Source of the DNA: Xanthomonas arboricola pv. populi
GTDB lineage: Bacteria > Pseudomonadota > Gammaproteobacteria > Xanthomonadales > Xanthomonadaceae
NCBI RefSeq assembly: GCF_002939945.1
Contig: NZ_MDEB01000004.1
Coordinates: 124,001-188,000 of the forward strand
DNA: 64,000 bases
Direction: 5' to 3'
The notes beneath the pieces were generated by a model. It did not search any database. It saw nothing but the letters and a program-made list of their open reading frames with translations, and was not told the DNA's origin. Below, one piece after another: positions 43,660 through 56,931 of this stretch. The position numbers were made by a program, and so were the translations under genes. Within the stretch, counting starts at the first letter, position 1, and the number at the start of each line of letters is the position of its first letter.

Positions 43660-44970
43660 ATGACCCATGGCGCCATGACACCTGCAGGCTTCGTGCTGGA
43701 GCGCATGACGCCGTTCCAGTGGAGAGCGGTGGCGGTGTGCGTGTTGCTGACCATGCTCGACGGCTTCGATGTGATGGCGATGGCCTTCACCGCCCCGCAT
43801 GTGTCGGCGCAGTGGCAGTTGTCGGGCAAGCTGCTCGGGGCCTTGTTCAGTGCCGGCCTGGTGGGTATGGCGGTGGGGTCGTTGGTGTTGGCGCCGTTGG
43901 CCGACCGCATCGGGCGGCGCGCGACGATCCTGGCATGCCTGGCGATATTGACCGTGGGCATGGGCGCCTCGGCACTGGCCACCGGCGTGTGGCAGCTCGG
44001 CGCGTTGCGTGCCTTCACCGGCATCGGCATCGGCGGCATGCTGGCCTGCGTGGCAGTCATCGCTGCTGAATATTCCACCGCCCATTGGCGCAGCACGGCA
44101 CTGGCGTTGCAGGCCACCGGTTATCCGATTGGCGCGACGCTGGGCGGTGCGATCGCGGCAGTGGTGTTGCAGCATTGGTCATGGCACGCGGTGTTTGTCC
44201 TTGGTGCGCTCGGGTCGCTGCTGTGCGTGCCGTTGGTGCTGGCGTTCCTGCCCGAGTCGTTGGAATTTCTGATCGCGCGTCGCCCGCCCGCAGCAAGCGC
44301 GCGCTTCAACGCGGTGCTCGCGCGCATGGGCATGCCGCCGCATGCGGTACTGCCGTCACCGCCGCCGCATGGCTCCGATCGGGCGCAGGGCTATGCGGCC
44401 CTGTTCGTGCCGGCATTGCGGCGGCAGTCGCTGTTGATCGCACTGGCGTTCTTTCTGCTGATGTTCGCGTTCTATTTCGTGCTCAGCTGGACCCCGAAGC
44501 TGCTGGTCGTGGCCGGGTTGTCGGCGGAGCAGGGTGTGACCGGGGGCGTCTTGTTGAATCTGGGCGGCATTGCCGGCGGCGCGATCTTCAGCGCGCTGGC
44601 CGCGCGTGCGCGCCTGTCGCGGCTGACCGCCGGCGCGATGGGAGTGTCGGCGCTGGCGCTGCTGGCATTTGGTCTCTACAGCACGGTGCTGAGTTGGGCG
44701 TTCGTCATCGCGGCGCTGAGCGGCGCGGCGCTGTTTGCCGCCATCGCCGGGCTGTATGCGGTGGCGCCGGTCGTCTTCACGGCGGCGGTGCGTTCCACCG
44801 GCATGGGCTGGGCGATCGGGGTGGGCCGTTTCGGCGCGATCGCCTCGCCGCTGTGCGTGGGCGTGCTGGTGGACGCGGGCTGGTCGCCGGCAGCCCTCTA
44901 TCTGGCCTGCAGCGTGCCGCTGCTGCTTGCGGCCATCGCCGTGCTGGGCATGCGCCTGCCGGCGCGCTGA
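43660..44970 (+). CDS. pcaK: Aromatic acid:H+ symporter (PcaK/AAHS family)
   Basis: 436 residues, twelve membrane segments. LLTMLDGFDVMAMAFTAPHV in helix 1 carries the DGFD signature of aromatic acid:proton symporters, and LADRIGRRATI is the conserved loop 2-3 motif. PcaK imports 4-hydroxybenzoate and protocatechuate. The pob, van and pca genes that use these acids lie in the next 20 kb, supporting the call. CAGGAT lies 10 bases before the ATG. Confidence 0.85.
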   Translation: MTHGAMTPAGFVLERMTPFQWRAVAVCVLLTMLDGFDVMAMAFTAPHVSAQWQLSGKLLGALFSAGLVGMAVGSLVLAPLADRIGRRATILACLAILTVGMGASALATGVWQLGALRAFTGIGIGGMLACVAVIAAEYSTAHWRSTALALQATGYPIGATLGGAIAAVVLQHWSWHAVFVLGALGSLLCVPLVLAFLPESLEFLIARRPPAASARFNAVLARMGMPPHAVLPSPPPHGSDRAQGYAALFVPALRRQSLLIALAFFLLMFAFYFVLSWTPKLLVVAGLSAEQGVTGGVLLNLGGIAGGAIFSALAARARLSRLTAGAMGVSALALLAFGLYSTVLSWAFVIAALSGAALFAAIAGLYAVAPVVFTAAVRSTGMGWAIGVGRFGAIASPLCVGVLVDAGWSPAALYLACSVPLLLAAIAVLGMRLPAR

Positions 44971-45108
44971 ACTGCTGAGCGGGCGGTCGCCGCGCGGCGC
45001 TAGCGAGGTCGACCGGACCAAAGAAATCCTGCGCACTGCCGATACCTCGACAGACCCACCATCGTCGTGGCGGGCTCTTCCGCGGACCATTTGCAGATCA
45101 GCGCCGGC

Positions 45109-46341
45109 ATGCTCAGAACCATCGACTCAGATCAGCTCCGCCCCGGCATGTATGTCTACAAGCTGCTGGGTGCGTGGGTGCACCATCCGTTCTGGAAGAC
45201 CTCGTTCCTGGTCGATTCGGACGACGTGGAGAAGATCCATGGCAGCCGGATCGAGCAACTGGTGATCGACACCGCGCGTGGCCTGGACCTGGACACGGCG
45301 GCGCCGAACGCCCCCGATCCGGAGCCCGGGCCGGCGGTATCGCCGCCGCCGCCCGAACCACGCGAACCGGCCGTCACCGCGCGCACCAATAGCGTCACCG
45401 CGCAGGTCGGCATCGAGTCCGAAGTGGTGCGCGCACGCAAGATCTTCGAAGACGGCCGCGACATGGTCGAGGCGATGTTCCGCGATGTGCGGCTTGGACG
45501 CACCGTCGATACCGAGGCGGTGATGCCGCTGGTGGAAGCCATCAACGATTCGGTCCTGCGTCATCCGCAGGCCTTGATCAGCGTGGCAAGGCTCAAGACC
45601 GCCGACGACTACACCTATCTGCATTCGATGGCGGTGGCCGGCCTGATGAGCGGGCTGGCGCGCCAGCTCGGTCTGCCCGAAGAGCTGGTCGTCGAGGCGG
45701 CCATGGGCGGCCTGCTGCACGACATGGGCAAGGCGGTGACGCCGCTGGACATCCTCAACAAGCCCGGCAAGCTCACCGACGAAGAAATGGAGATCATGCG
45801 CCAGCACCCACTGGACGGTCATCGCCTGCTGGTGGCCGGCGGCGTGCAAAACGCGGTGGTGCTGGAGATCGCGTTGCACCATCACGAGAAAATGGACGGC
45901 AGCGGCTATCCGAATCGGTTGGCGGGCGAGAACATCTCGCTGATGTCGCGGATGGGCGCGGTGTGCGATGTGTACGACGCCATCAGTTCGGACCGTCCCT
46001 ACAAGCGTGGCTGGGATCCGGCCGAATCGCTCAAGCGCATGGCGTCGTGGCAGGGGCATTTCGATCCGGCGGTGTTCCAGGCCTTCGTGCGCCGGCTGGG
46101 TATCTATCCGGTCGGCTCGTTGGTGCGCCTGGAGTCGCAGAAACTGGCGGTGGTGATCGAGCAGACCCCCGATGCGCTGCTCAAGCCCAAAGTGCGCGTG
46201 TTCTATTCGGCCAAGCTGCGCAGCCATGTGCTGGTGCAGGACATCGATCTGTCGCGTCCGGACTGCCAGGACCGCATCGCGCAGATGGAAAGCCCCACCG
46301 ACTGGGGCTTCCGCGATCTTGAGAAGCTCTGGTTGCCGTAA
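45109..46341 (+). CDS. HD-GYP domain c-di-GMP phosphodiesterase with DUF3391
   Basis: 410 residues. DUF3391 is at residues about 1-130 (DQLRPGMYVYKLLGAWVHHP), with a Pro-rich linker at 67-90. The HD-GYP domain follows: HD pair His204-Asp205 in GLLHDMGK, HHHEKMDGSGYP at 257-268 with the GYP motif intact, so the enzyme should be active. It hydrolyses c-di-GMP, affecting motility, biofilm and virulence in Xanthomonas. Start is uncertain: an in-frame GTG at 45067 would add 14 residues. No membrane segment. Confidence 0.92.
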   Translation: MLRTIDSDQLRPGMYVYKLLGAWVHHPFWKTSFLVDSDDVEKIHGSRIEQLVIDTARGLDLDTAAPNAPDPEPGPAVSPPPPEPREPAVTARTNSVTAQVGIESEVVRARKIFEDGRDMVEAMFRDVRLGRTVDTEAVMPLVEAINDSVLRHPQALISVARLKTADDYTYLHSMAVAGLMSGLARQLGLPEELVVEAAMGGLLHDMGKAVTPLDILNKPGKLTDEEMEIMRQHPLDGHRLLVAGGVQNAVVLEIALHHHEKMDGSGYPNRLAGENISLMSRMGAVCDVYDAISSDRPYKRGWDPAESLKRMASWQGHFDPAVFQAFVRRLGIYPVGSLVRLESQKLAVVIEQTPDALLKPKVRVFYSAKLRSHVLVQDIDLSRPDCQDRIAQMESPTDWGFRDLEKLWLP

Positions 46342-46863
46342 TCCGCAGGCTGCAAGCGTGCACGCGGCCTACGTGGCACGGATTTTCTGCTGGGCGAGTG
46401 GGATGGATGCGCAAGCGTCGTGCGACGACAACCGCAGCCGTGTCGTGCTGGTTGCCACTATCGCTGCCAGGTCCGGCATGCCGCGCGCGCCTCTGCCCGG
46501 CTTGCCGGTCACAAGCAGTTGCCGTCACGACCACCAGGCCCATCGGCCCCCTAGTCAGCCTGGCGAGCGCGGCCATGCTGCGCTGCAGCTTGGCAATGTA
46601 GTTATGATCAATAACTATTCCGGAACGCAATCACTTGCCCACCCCGGATCCCATGTCCCAACCGTGCCTGGATGACCATCGCTTCCCACGCCTGCCTGCC
46701 GCGGCCTGCCTGCGCGTGCACGGCGGGGCCACGCCGTTGGCGGCCACGCGCACATCGGCATGCCTGACCGCGTCTACAATGCAGCTCACGCCGCGGACCG
46801 GCGTTGCGGGCGGTGAGCGCTGCGCGCCCCGGTCCGCCCGTCGTCTTCGCTGCGAGAACCGTC
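46342..46863. other. Intergenic region holding the mol operon promoter
   Basis: Apart from the MarR-type palindrome at 46599-46617 I see no gene. The part after the palindrome would be a 5' leader of about 240 bases before molR; no riboswitch or terminator was recognised in it. Confidence 0.5.
46590..46618 (+). promoter_or_regulatory. MarR-type operator overlapping a promoter
   Basis: TAGTTAT (46599-46605) and ATAACTA (46611-46617) are perfect inverted arms around GATCA, typical of MarR-family operators. TTGGCA at 46590-46595 could be a -35 with AACTAT at 46613-46618 as -10 (17-base spacing), so a bound repressor would block the promoter. The MarR gene itself is the next gene, suggesting autoregulation of the operon. 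Confidence 0.7.
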
Positions 46864-47340
46864 ATGTCCGTCACTGCCACTGCCGTACCGCTGCCGGATG
46901 CCGTCACCACGGTGGATCAGGCGCGCCTGCTGCAGCTGCTGGGCTACCGCATCACCCGCACCGAGTTGCTGGTGCGGCGGATGTTTCAGGACTGCGTGGC
47001 GGCGTTCGATCTCAAGCCGGTCGACTTCTCGTTGCTGATGCTGGTGGACGGCAATCCGGGCATCAACCAGCGCCAGATCGGCGACGTGCTGCACGTATCG
47101 GCGCCCAACCTGGCGATCGTGGTGGCACGCCTGGTCAAGCGCCGCCTGCTGCGGCAGGTGCGGGGACGCCAGGACCGACGCATGCAGCATCTGTCGCTGA
47201 CCGCCGCCGGCGTGACCCTGCTGAGCGCCGCCGAGGCCGAAGTGCTGCGCATGGAACAGCAACTCAGCGCGGTGCTTGGCAGCAGCGAGGCGCCGTTGCT
47301 GCGCGCACTCGACCGGCTGGACCGTCTGGACAACGCGTAA
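46864..47340 (+). CDS. molR: MarR-family regulator of the monolignol operon
   Basis: 158 residues. The winged helix includes NQRQIGDVLHVSAPNLAIVV and LVKRRLLRQVRGRQDRRMQH with the wing and its DRR motif. It opens a four-gene operon with an outer-membrane channel-like protein, an alcohol dehydrogenase and an aldehyde dehydrogenase. I recall this set as molRKAB of X. citri, which handles lignin-derived aryl alcohols and aldehydes; the symbol rests on that memory and gene order. The palindrome upstream is its likely operator, released by an aromatic aldehyde or acid. Confidence 0.82.
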   Translation: MSVTATAVPLPDAVTTVDQARLLQLLGYRITRTELLVRRMFQDCVAAFDLKPVDFSLLMLVDGNPGINQRQIGDVLHVSAPNLAIVVARLVKRRLLRQVRGRQDRRMQHLSLTAAGVTLLSAAEAEVLRMEQQLSAVLGSSEAPLLRALDRLDRLDNA

Positions 47341-47461
47341 TCCGCAGCTGCCGTGCCGGCGCACGGACAGCTTTCCACCTGACCTGCGCACGCGCCGTCG
47401 CCGGCGTGTCGATCGCGCCTGCCCGACCGTTGTCCCGCCGCAGTTCCCGCTGTCCCTCCCA

Positions 47462-48490
47462 ATGCCGGAGATGTTTGCAGTGAACTATCGATCGGTCCTG
47501 TCTGGGGTGTCTTCCCGTGCGTCGGCGCTGCGCCGCGCAGCGCTTGGTATGGTGTCGCTGCTTGCTGTCGGCACGGCCGGCGCACAAAACCTGCCGCAGA
47601 GTACGACGCTGACCAACGGCATCAATACCGGCGGTACCAGCTATCTGGATGGCTTCACGCGCACCACGCCCGGCTGGGCGGTGATCACCTATCTGCGTCA
47701 GAGCTCACTGGATGCGATCAAGGATTCCCGCGGCAACGACGTGCCGGTGTTCGACCGCCCACGCATCGATTCGACGCTGCTGCTGACCCAGGTCGCCTAT
47801 GTCACGCCGTACAAGCTTTTTGGCGGCGCACTGGGCATCAACACGCTGCTACCGCTGATCAATCTGGATGCCTCGTTCGGGCCCAACAGCATTGCCACCT
47901 TGCGCGACAACGGCGCCGGCGTGGGCGACCTGACCTTTGGGCCTTATCTGCAGATGCTGCCGGTGATCCGCAATGGCAGGCCGGTGTTTTCGCAGCGCTT
48001 CGAAATCGATGCGATCGCGCCGATCGGCAAGTTCGACCGCGATCGCGATCTCAATCAGGGCGCCGGCTACTGGTCGCTGGTGCCGCAATATGCATTCACC
48101 GTGTTCCCGACGGCCAACTGGGAAGTCAGCGCACGCATCAACTACATCTACAACTTCCGCAGCGAGCGGCGTCCAAACCTGCCGCCGGGTGTTGAGTTCC
48201 GCAACGGCCAGGCCGGCGATGCGGGCTGGATCAACGTCGCCACCTCCTGGGACGTGGCACCCGCCATCCGCCTCGGCGTGAATGCCTATTACCTCACCCA
48301 GTTCCGCGACAACCGCACCAATGGGCAGCGCGTGGCCGACACCCGCCAACGCGTGTTCTATGCCGGCCCCGGCGGTGTGTGGCGGATGGATGCCAACAAC
48401 ATGCTGTTTGCCAATGTGTATCTGCCGGTGGAGGTCAAGAACGCGGCCTCCGGCACCAATGTCAACCTGCAGTACGTCCATGTGTTCTAG
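47462..48490 (+). CDS. molK: Outer-membrane channel-like protein (phenol MetA-pathway/SphA family)
   Basis: About 342 residues with a signal peptide (cleavage near VGTAGAQ). The rest is a beta-barrel of the phenol_MetA_deg type: GGTSYLDGFTRTTPGW, LGINTLLPLINLDASFGPNS, and a C-terminal phenylalanine (YVHVF). These proteins are thought to let aromatic compounds cross the outer membrane. The start may be GTG 47480, which has GGAG nine bases upstream; ATG 47462 is the conventional choice. Symbol from recalled molRKAB order. Confidence 0.78.
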   Translation: MPEMFAVNYRSVLSGVSSRASALRRAALGMVSLLAVGTAGAQNLPQSTTLTNGINTGGTSYLDGFTRTTPGWAVITYLRQSSLDAIKDSRGNDVPVFDRPRIDSTLLLTQVAYVTPYKLFGGALGINTLLPLINLDASFGPNSIATLRDNGAGVGDLTFGPYLQMLPVIRNGRPVFSQRFEIDAIAPIGKFDRDRDLNQGAGYWSLVPQYAFTVFPTANWEVSARINYIYNFRSERRPNLPPGVEFRNGQAGDAGWINVATSWDVAPAIRLGVNAYYLTQFRDNRTNGQRVADTRQRVFYAGPGGVWRMDANNMLFANVYLPVEVKNAASGTNVNLQYVHVF

Positions 48491-48523
48491 CGCCGGCGCA
48501 GTCGGCCTCTTCGGAGAGTGGCA

Positions 48524-49291
48524 ATGAATTTGCAGAACAAGACGATCGTGGTCACCGGCGTGGCGTCGGGCATCGGTGCCGAAGTCGCGCGCCTGGCCCG
48601 TTTCCATGGCGCCAAGGTGATCGGCATCGATCGCACGCCGGTGCAGATGTCGCTGCATGGGTTCCACCAGGCCGATCTGGGCGATCCGGCGTCCATCGAT
48701 GTGCTGGTAAAGGCATTGCCCGAGCGCATCGACGCGCTGGCCAACGTGGCTGGCGTACCCGGTACCGCACCGCTGGAACTGGTGGCACGCGTCAACTATC
48801 TGGGCCTGCGTCATTTAAGCCAGGCGCTGCTGCCGCGCATGACTCCCGGCGGGTCCATCATCAACGTGGCCTCCATTCTGGGTGCCGAATGGCCGCAGCG
48901 CCTGGAGCTGCACAAGCAACTGGCCGCTACCGACAGCTTCGCGGCCGGCACTGCATGGTTGCAGGCGCATCCGGTGACGCACGACACCTGCTACCAATAC
49001 TTCAAGGAAGCCTTGATCGTGTGGACCCTGCTGCAGTCGCGGCCCTGGTTTGCCGAGCACGGCGTGCGCGTCAACAACGTTTCGCCGGGACCGGTGTTTA
49101 CGCCGATTCTTGGCGATTTCGTCACCATGCTCGGCGAGGAGCGCGTCAAGGACGATGCCACGCGCATGACACGACCGGCGTACGCCGACGAAGTGGCCGA
49201 GGCCATCGTCTTTCTCGCCTCCGATGCTGCGCGCTGGATCAACGGCATCACCCTGCCGGTCGACGGTGGGCTGGCATCCACCACGCTATAA
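48524..49291 (+). CDS. molA: Aryl/coniferyl-alcohol dehydrogenase (SDR family)
   Basis: 255 residues of classical short-chain dehydrogenase: TGVASGIGAEVARLARFHG (NAD site, residues 11-29), the NVAG motif (NVAGVPG, 74-80), Ser117 and the catalytic Tyr157-x3-Lys161 (YQYFK). It resembles coniferyl-alcohol dehydrogenases such as CalA, oxidising an aryl alcohol to its aldehyde. GGAGAG precedes the ATG. Followed after 34 bases by the aldehyde dehydrogenase that would take the product. Confidence 0.85.
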   Translation: MNLQNKTIVVTGVASGIGAEVARLARFHGAKVIGIDRTPVQMSLHGFHQADLGDPASIDVLVKALPERIDALANVAGVPGTAPLELVARVNYLGLRHLSQALLPRMTPGGSIINVASILGAEWPQRLELHKQLAATDSFAAGTAWLQAHPVTHDTCYQYFKEALIVWTLLQSRPWFAEHGVRVNNVSPGPVFTPILGDFVTMLGEERVKDDATRMTRPAYADEVAEAIVFLASDAARWINGITLPVDGGLASTTL

Positions 49292-49325
49292 ACCCCCACA
49301 ACTGTCCTTAGCAGGAGGCTAGACC

Positions 49326-50807
49326 ATGAATGCTCTCCCCACCACCGCAGTATCCGCGCCCACGACTCCGGCGTGGCATGGCTGCATCTTCAATGGCGAA
49401 TGGGTGCCCGGCAATGGCGGCACCCTGGAAATCGTCGAGCCGGCCACTGGCCGGTTGCTGCACGAGGTCGGCAAAGCCGACTTGGCCGATGTCGCCGTAG
49501 CGGTGGCGCAGGCCAAAAAAGCGCAGCGTGCGTGGGCCGCCACCGGGCCGCGCGAACGTGCCGCCGTCTTCCACCGTGCCGCGCAGTTGATGCAGGCGCG
49601 CAGTGCGGAAGCGGCCTTGCTGATTGCGCGCGAGACCGGCGGCATCCTGCCCAAGGCCGAGCGCGAAGTGAACGAGGCCGTGGTGTTGTATCAGCAGGCT
49701 GCCGGCATGCCGCTGCAGGCGATGGGACAGGCGCTGCCGACGGCAGCCGGGCAACTCAGCCTGGCGCGGCATTTGCCACTGGGTGTGATCGCGGTGATTT
49801 CCCCGTTCAATTTTCCATTGATTCTGTCGCTGCGCTCGGTCGCACCGGCGCTGGCCATGGGCAATGCGGTGGTGATCAAGCCCGATCCACGTACGCCGTA
49901 CACCGGTGGCGTGGTCATCGCGCAGGTGCTGGAAGAAGCCGGCCTGCCCAAGGGCTTGCTGCATGTGCTGCACGGCGACGCAGCCATCGGTCAGGCGCTG
50001 GTCGAATCACCGGATGTACCGATGATTGCCTTTACCGGTTCAACCGCCGCGGGCCGGCGCATCGGCGAGATCGCTGGCCGGCACTTGAAGAAGGTCTCGC
50101 TTGAGCTGGGCGGCAACAACGCGGTGATCGTGCTCGACGACGCCGATCTGGACAAGGCGGCATCTGCAGTAGCTTTCGGCGCCTACATGCATCAAGGACA
50201 GATCTGCATGGCCACCGGCCGCGTGCTGGTCCAGCGCGGGATTGCCGATGCATTCACCCAGCGGCTGGCCGAAAAAGCCAGGCACCTGCCGGTCGGCGAT
50301 CCGGTCAGCGGTACGGTGGCACTGGGTCCGATCATCGACCAGCGCCAGCTGCAGCGCGTGATCGATATCGTGGACGACAGCGTCGCTGCCGGTGCGGTGG
50401 TGGAAGCCGGTGCCAGCAACGAAGGCCTGTTCTATGCGCCGACGGTGTTGTCCAACGTGCGTCCGGGCATGCGTGCATTCGACGAGGAAGTCTTCGGCCC
50501 GGTGATCAACATCAGCGTGTTCGACACCGACGAAGAAGCTGCGGAACTGGCCAACCACGGTGAGTACGGTCTGGCTGCAGGCATCCTGTCGGCGTCGGTG
50601 TCGCGCGCGATGAGCTTGGGCGACAAGCTCCATATCGGCCTGTTGCACATCAACGATCAGACCGTGGTCGATGAAGTCATCAATCCCTTCGGCGGTACCG
50701 GTGCGTCGGGCAACGGCACCAGTGTCGGCGGACCGGCCGATTGGGAGCAGTACACCCACTGGCAGTGGTTGACCATCAAGAACGAAGTGCCGCAGTACCC
50801 GTTCTGA
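49326..50807 (+). CDS. molB: Aromatic aldehyde dehydrogenase (benzaldehyde/coniferyl-aldehyde type)
   Basis: 493 residues, typical ALDH size. Catalytic Cys294 is in HQGQICMATGR and Glu260 in SLELGGNNAV; the NAD site includes ISPFNFPL and TGSTAAGRR. Closest by motif to benzaldehyde and vanillin-type dehydrogenases (XylC, Vdh). It should oxidise the aldehyde made by the preceding dehydrogenase to the aromatic acid, which the pob/van/pca genes can then use. AGGAGG precedes the ATG. Confidence 0.9.
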   Translation: MNALPTTAVSAPTTPAWHGCIFNGEWVPGNGGTLEIVEPATGRLLHEVGKADLADVAVAVAQAKKAQRAWAATGPRERAAVFHRAAQLMQARSAEAALLIARETGGILPKAEREVNEAVVLYQQAAGMPLQAMGQALPTAAGQLSLARHLPLGVIAVISPFNFPLILSLRSVAPALAMGNAVVIKPDPRTPYTGGVVIAQVLEEAGLPKGLLHVLHGDAAIGQALVESPDVPMIAFTGSTAAGRRIGEIAGRHLKKVSLELGGNNAVIVLDDADLDKAASAVAFGAYMHQGQICMATGRVLVQRGIADAFTQRLAEKARHLPVGDPVSGTVALGPIIDQRQLQRVIDIVDDSVAAGAVVEAGASNEGLFYAPTVLSNVRPGMRAFDEEVFGPVINISVFDTDEEAAELANHGEYGLAAGILSASVSRAMSLGDKLHIGLLHINDQTVVDEVINPFGGTGASGNGTSVGGPADWEQYTHWQWLTIKNEVPQYPF

Positions 50808-50969
50808 CCGACGTGGGGCAATCGACTGAGCCAATGGCCCTGCAGCAAACCTCGCAGCGTCGAGTGCGCGGTGCCCTCACCGCTTGCGGGACACGCCGTG
50901 AACCCGTCCCCGGGGGCTCGGTGGCGGCATCCATGCCGCCACACGGTCCCGCAACCGGCAAGGACACCG

Positions 50970-51172
50970 CATCAGACAGTGTGCTGGTTGCTTTGTTGAA
51001 AACCATGCATACCGACCATCCCGACTGGCTCTTGCCCGCGCGCCGTCGCGGGACCTTACGCGGCATGGATGCCGCAACAGGGACGTACTTGCGGCGTTTC
51101 CCGCGATGGTGGGTGGGCAGGGGCCCTGCAACCGAGTCACAGATCTGCCACTCTGCGACCGACGCATCCGCA
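50970..51172. repeat. Dispersed nested-palindrome repeat, copy 2
   Basis: Homologous to 16228-16434 over about 200 bases, with runs such as GCGGGACCTTACGCGGCATG and GGGACGTACTTGCGGCG unchanged. The central hairpin is shorter here (GCGGCAT/ATGCCGC). Just left of it, TGCGGGAC (50884-50891) pairs with GTCCCGCA (50945-50952) around a related GGCGGCATCCATGCCGCC hairpin, so this site has a second partial unit. It fills the gap between the aldehyde dehydrogenase and the pobR-like gene. Confidence 0.75.
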
Positions 51173-51233
51173 CCTTTCATCACTTTTCAAGGCGATCGAG
51201 GGCTTGAGCTTCAGGAGTTTTTGTCAGCCGCTC

Positions 51234-53412
<2,179 letters not shown>

Positions 53413-53672
53413 GCGCAGCCATGGACGCTGCCGGACATGCCTCGTGCGTGCGCGAGAGAACATCGACTTCAGCGGTTACCTGCCGATTACCACCAATGCC
53501 GGAAGTGCCCTGGTTCACTCCAGGGCGGCTAGCGGGCGAGCGGACCCGGTCGGTAGGCTGGCGGCGACGCGTAGAAATCGTTGTGTGCAAGGACGCGTCA
53601 TCCCCCAATCAGCGGCGCATCGTGCTGGCGTCCTCAGCGAGCGCAGTGCCCGTCTCCACCCAGGAGTGCTCC

Positions 53673-54185
53673 ATGAAAACCCTGTTCTCCCGCGCCTTGC
53701 TACTGGTCATGCTGGTGGCGCCGGTGGCTGCGTTCGCGCAGACCGCAGTAACTGAAAATCCCAACCACCAGAAGATGCTGCTCGGCTCCACCTGGTATGA
53801 AACCGCCAACAAGCGGCTGGTCTACGATTTCTGGCGCACCGTGTTCGAAGCAGGCCAGGTGCAGTACGCGCCGATGTACATGGACAAGAACTACATCCAG
53901 CACAACCCGAATGTGGCGAACGGCCGCGATGCGTTCATTGCCTTCCTGACCGCGTTCGTGAAGCCGACGCCGGTGCAGCCGCGCGTGCAGTTGCCGTTGG
54001 TGGCCATTACGGCCGACGGCGATCTTGTGACGCTGGTGTCGGTGCGCACCTTGCCCAATCCGAACAAGCCGGGCACCACCTACACCACCACGTGGTTCGA
54101 CATGTTCCGTATCGAAAAAGGCCTGATCAAGGAACACTGGGATCCGGACACGATTGCCGGCCGCGCCAATACCGGCGGCCAGTAA
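53673..54185 (+). CDS. Exported SnoaL-like (NTF2-fold) protein
   Basis: 170 residues with a signal peptide (residues 1-22, ending AAFAQ). The mature part has the SnoaL-like polyketide-cyclase pattern: VYDFWRTVFEAG, MDKNYIQHNPNVANGRDAFI and TTWFDMFRIEKGLIKEHWD. Conserved His in IQHNPN and HWD are typical. The family is common and mostly uncharacterised; no substrate can be inferred. CAGGAG lies 7 bases before the ATG. It is a lone gene. Confidence 0.85.
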   Translation: MKTLFSRALLLVMLVAPVAAFAQTAVTENPNHQKMLLGSTWYETANKRLVYDFWRTVFEAGQVQYAPMYMDKNYIQHNPNVANGRDAFIAFLTAFVKPTPVQPRVQLPLVAITADGDLVTLVSVRTLPNPNKPGTTYTTTWFDMFRIEKGLIKEHWDPDTIAGRANTGGQ

Positions 54186-54256
54186 TTGCGGCATCACTGC
54201 AGGGCTGCACAGTGCCGTCCTGCGTGCGTCGTCCATGCGCGTAGCTGTCATAACCT

Positions 54257-54280
54257 TGCGCCCACCGGATGGTGGGCGCA
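54257..54280. terminator. Bidirectional intrinsic terminator between SnoaL-like gene and glpK
   Basis: A perfect 10-base-arm hairpin, TGCGCCCACC and GGTGGGCGCA, with a GGAT loop, between convergent genes. It is followed on plus by GTCGTTTG. The T-tract is weak. Confidence 0.75.
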
Positions 54281-54298
54281 GTCGTTTGAGCGCAGCTG

Positions 54299-55864
<1,566 letters not shown>

Positions 55865-55932
55865 CTACAGGCCGATGGAACTCAAGGCCTGCCCGGCAGC
55901 GGCGCTGTGCTGTCAGTCGTGCAGCAGTGCGA

Positions 55933-56754
55933 TCAGCGCGGATCGAGCGGTGGTTTGCCGCCCTGCAGATGGCGCACGCGCGCCGGCAGGAACGGCAGGA
56001 TCAACCACTGGTAGGCGAGCGCGCCGATGGGACCGCCGATCAACGGGCCGACGATGGGAATCCACCAGTAATTGTCCTTGGCCGGCAACGCGGCCTCGCC
56101 CCAACCGGCAAGGTAGGCGAACAAACGCGGGCCGAAGTCGCGCGCCGGATTCATCGCCCAGGCTTCCAGATACCCCATCGATGCGCCCAGCGTCGCCACC
56201 AGCAGGCCGATCATCAGCGCGCCGGAGTTGGCGGTCGGCGCGGCTTCGTTGAACTGTTCGGTGATGGCGAAGATGCCGAAGATCAGGAACGCGGCGATGA
56301 TGATCTGGTCGACCAGCGCATGCATCGGCGTGACCGCAAGGCCGGGTGCGGTGAAGAACACCCCGGCGGCGCCGCCGGCTTCGCGGGTGAGCTGCTGCAC
56401 CTGGTTGTAGTGGTCGATGACCGGGCCGTACATCTGGTAGACGATGGCCGCGCCCAGAAACGCACCGATCACCTGCGCGCCCCAGTACGGCAGCACCTTC
56501 TTCCAGGAGAAACCGCGGAACAGCGCCAGCGCCAGCGTCACCGCCGGATTGGCATGCGTGCCTGACACCGACCCGGTGACATAGATCGCCAGCGTCACCG
56601 CCAGGCCCCAGGCGATGCACACGCCCCAATAGGCGTTCTGATATGGGCTGGGATCGTAGAGGATGTACATCGCCGCGACCGAATCGCCGAGCGCGATGAT
56701 GATGAACATCGCTACCGCTTCGGAGATCAGCTCACCCACGAGTTGGCGACTCAT
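55933..56754 (-). CDS. glpF: Glycerol facilitator (aquaglyceroporin)
   Basis: 273 residues with six membrane segments and both NPA boxes: [17 protein letters not shown] and [17 protein letters not shown]. The Asp after the second NPA box (NPARD) marks glycerol facilitators rather than water channels. It passes glycerol into the cell for GlpK. ATG at 56754 gives the normal N-terminus; a longer form has no family likeness. Confidence 0.95.
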   Translation of the reverse strand: MSRQLVGELISEAVAMFIIIALGDSVAAMYILYDPSPYQNAYWGVCIAWGLAVTLAIYVTGSVSGTHANPAVTLALALFRGFSWKKVLPYWGAQVIGAFLGAAIVYQMYGPVIDHYNQVQQLTREAGGAAGVFFTAPGLAVTPMHALVDQIIIAAFLIFGIFAITEQFNEAAPTANSGALMIGLLVATLGASMGYLEAWAMNPARDFGPRLFAYLAGWGEAALPAKDNYWWIPIVGPLIGGPIGALAYQWLILPFLPARVRHLQGGKPPLDPR

Positions 56755-56931
56755 GCGCGCGACCTCGTGCCGATGGCGACGACGCAGACAGGGGGATGCG
56801 AGGCGCGCATCGGCGCGCAGGGGTCTTCGGTAATACTCATCAGGGGTGCCCTCCACGTGACTCAGGATGATGCGGCGAATGCGCCAGGATACGTTGCCGC
56901 GCGACCCGTCCTCGCCGGCAACGCGGTTCGA

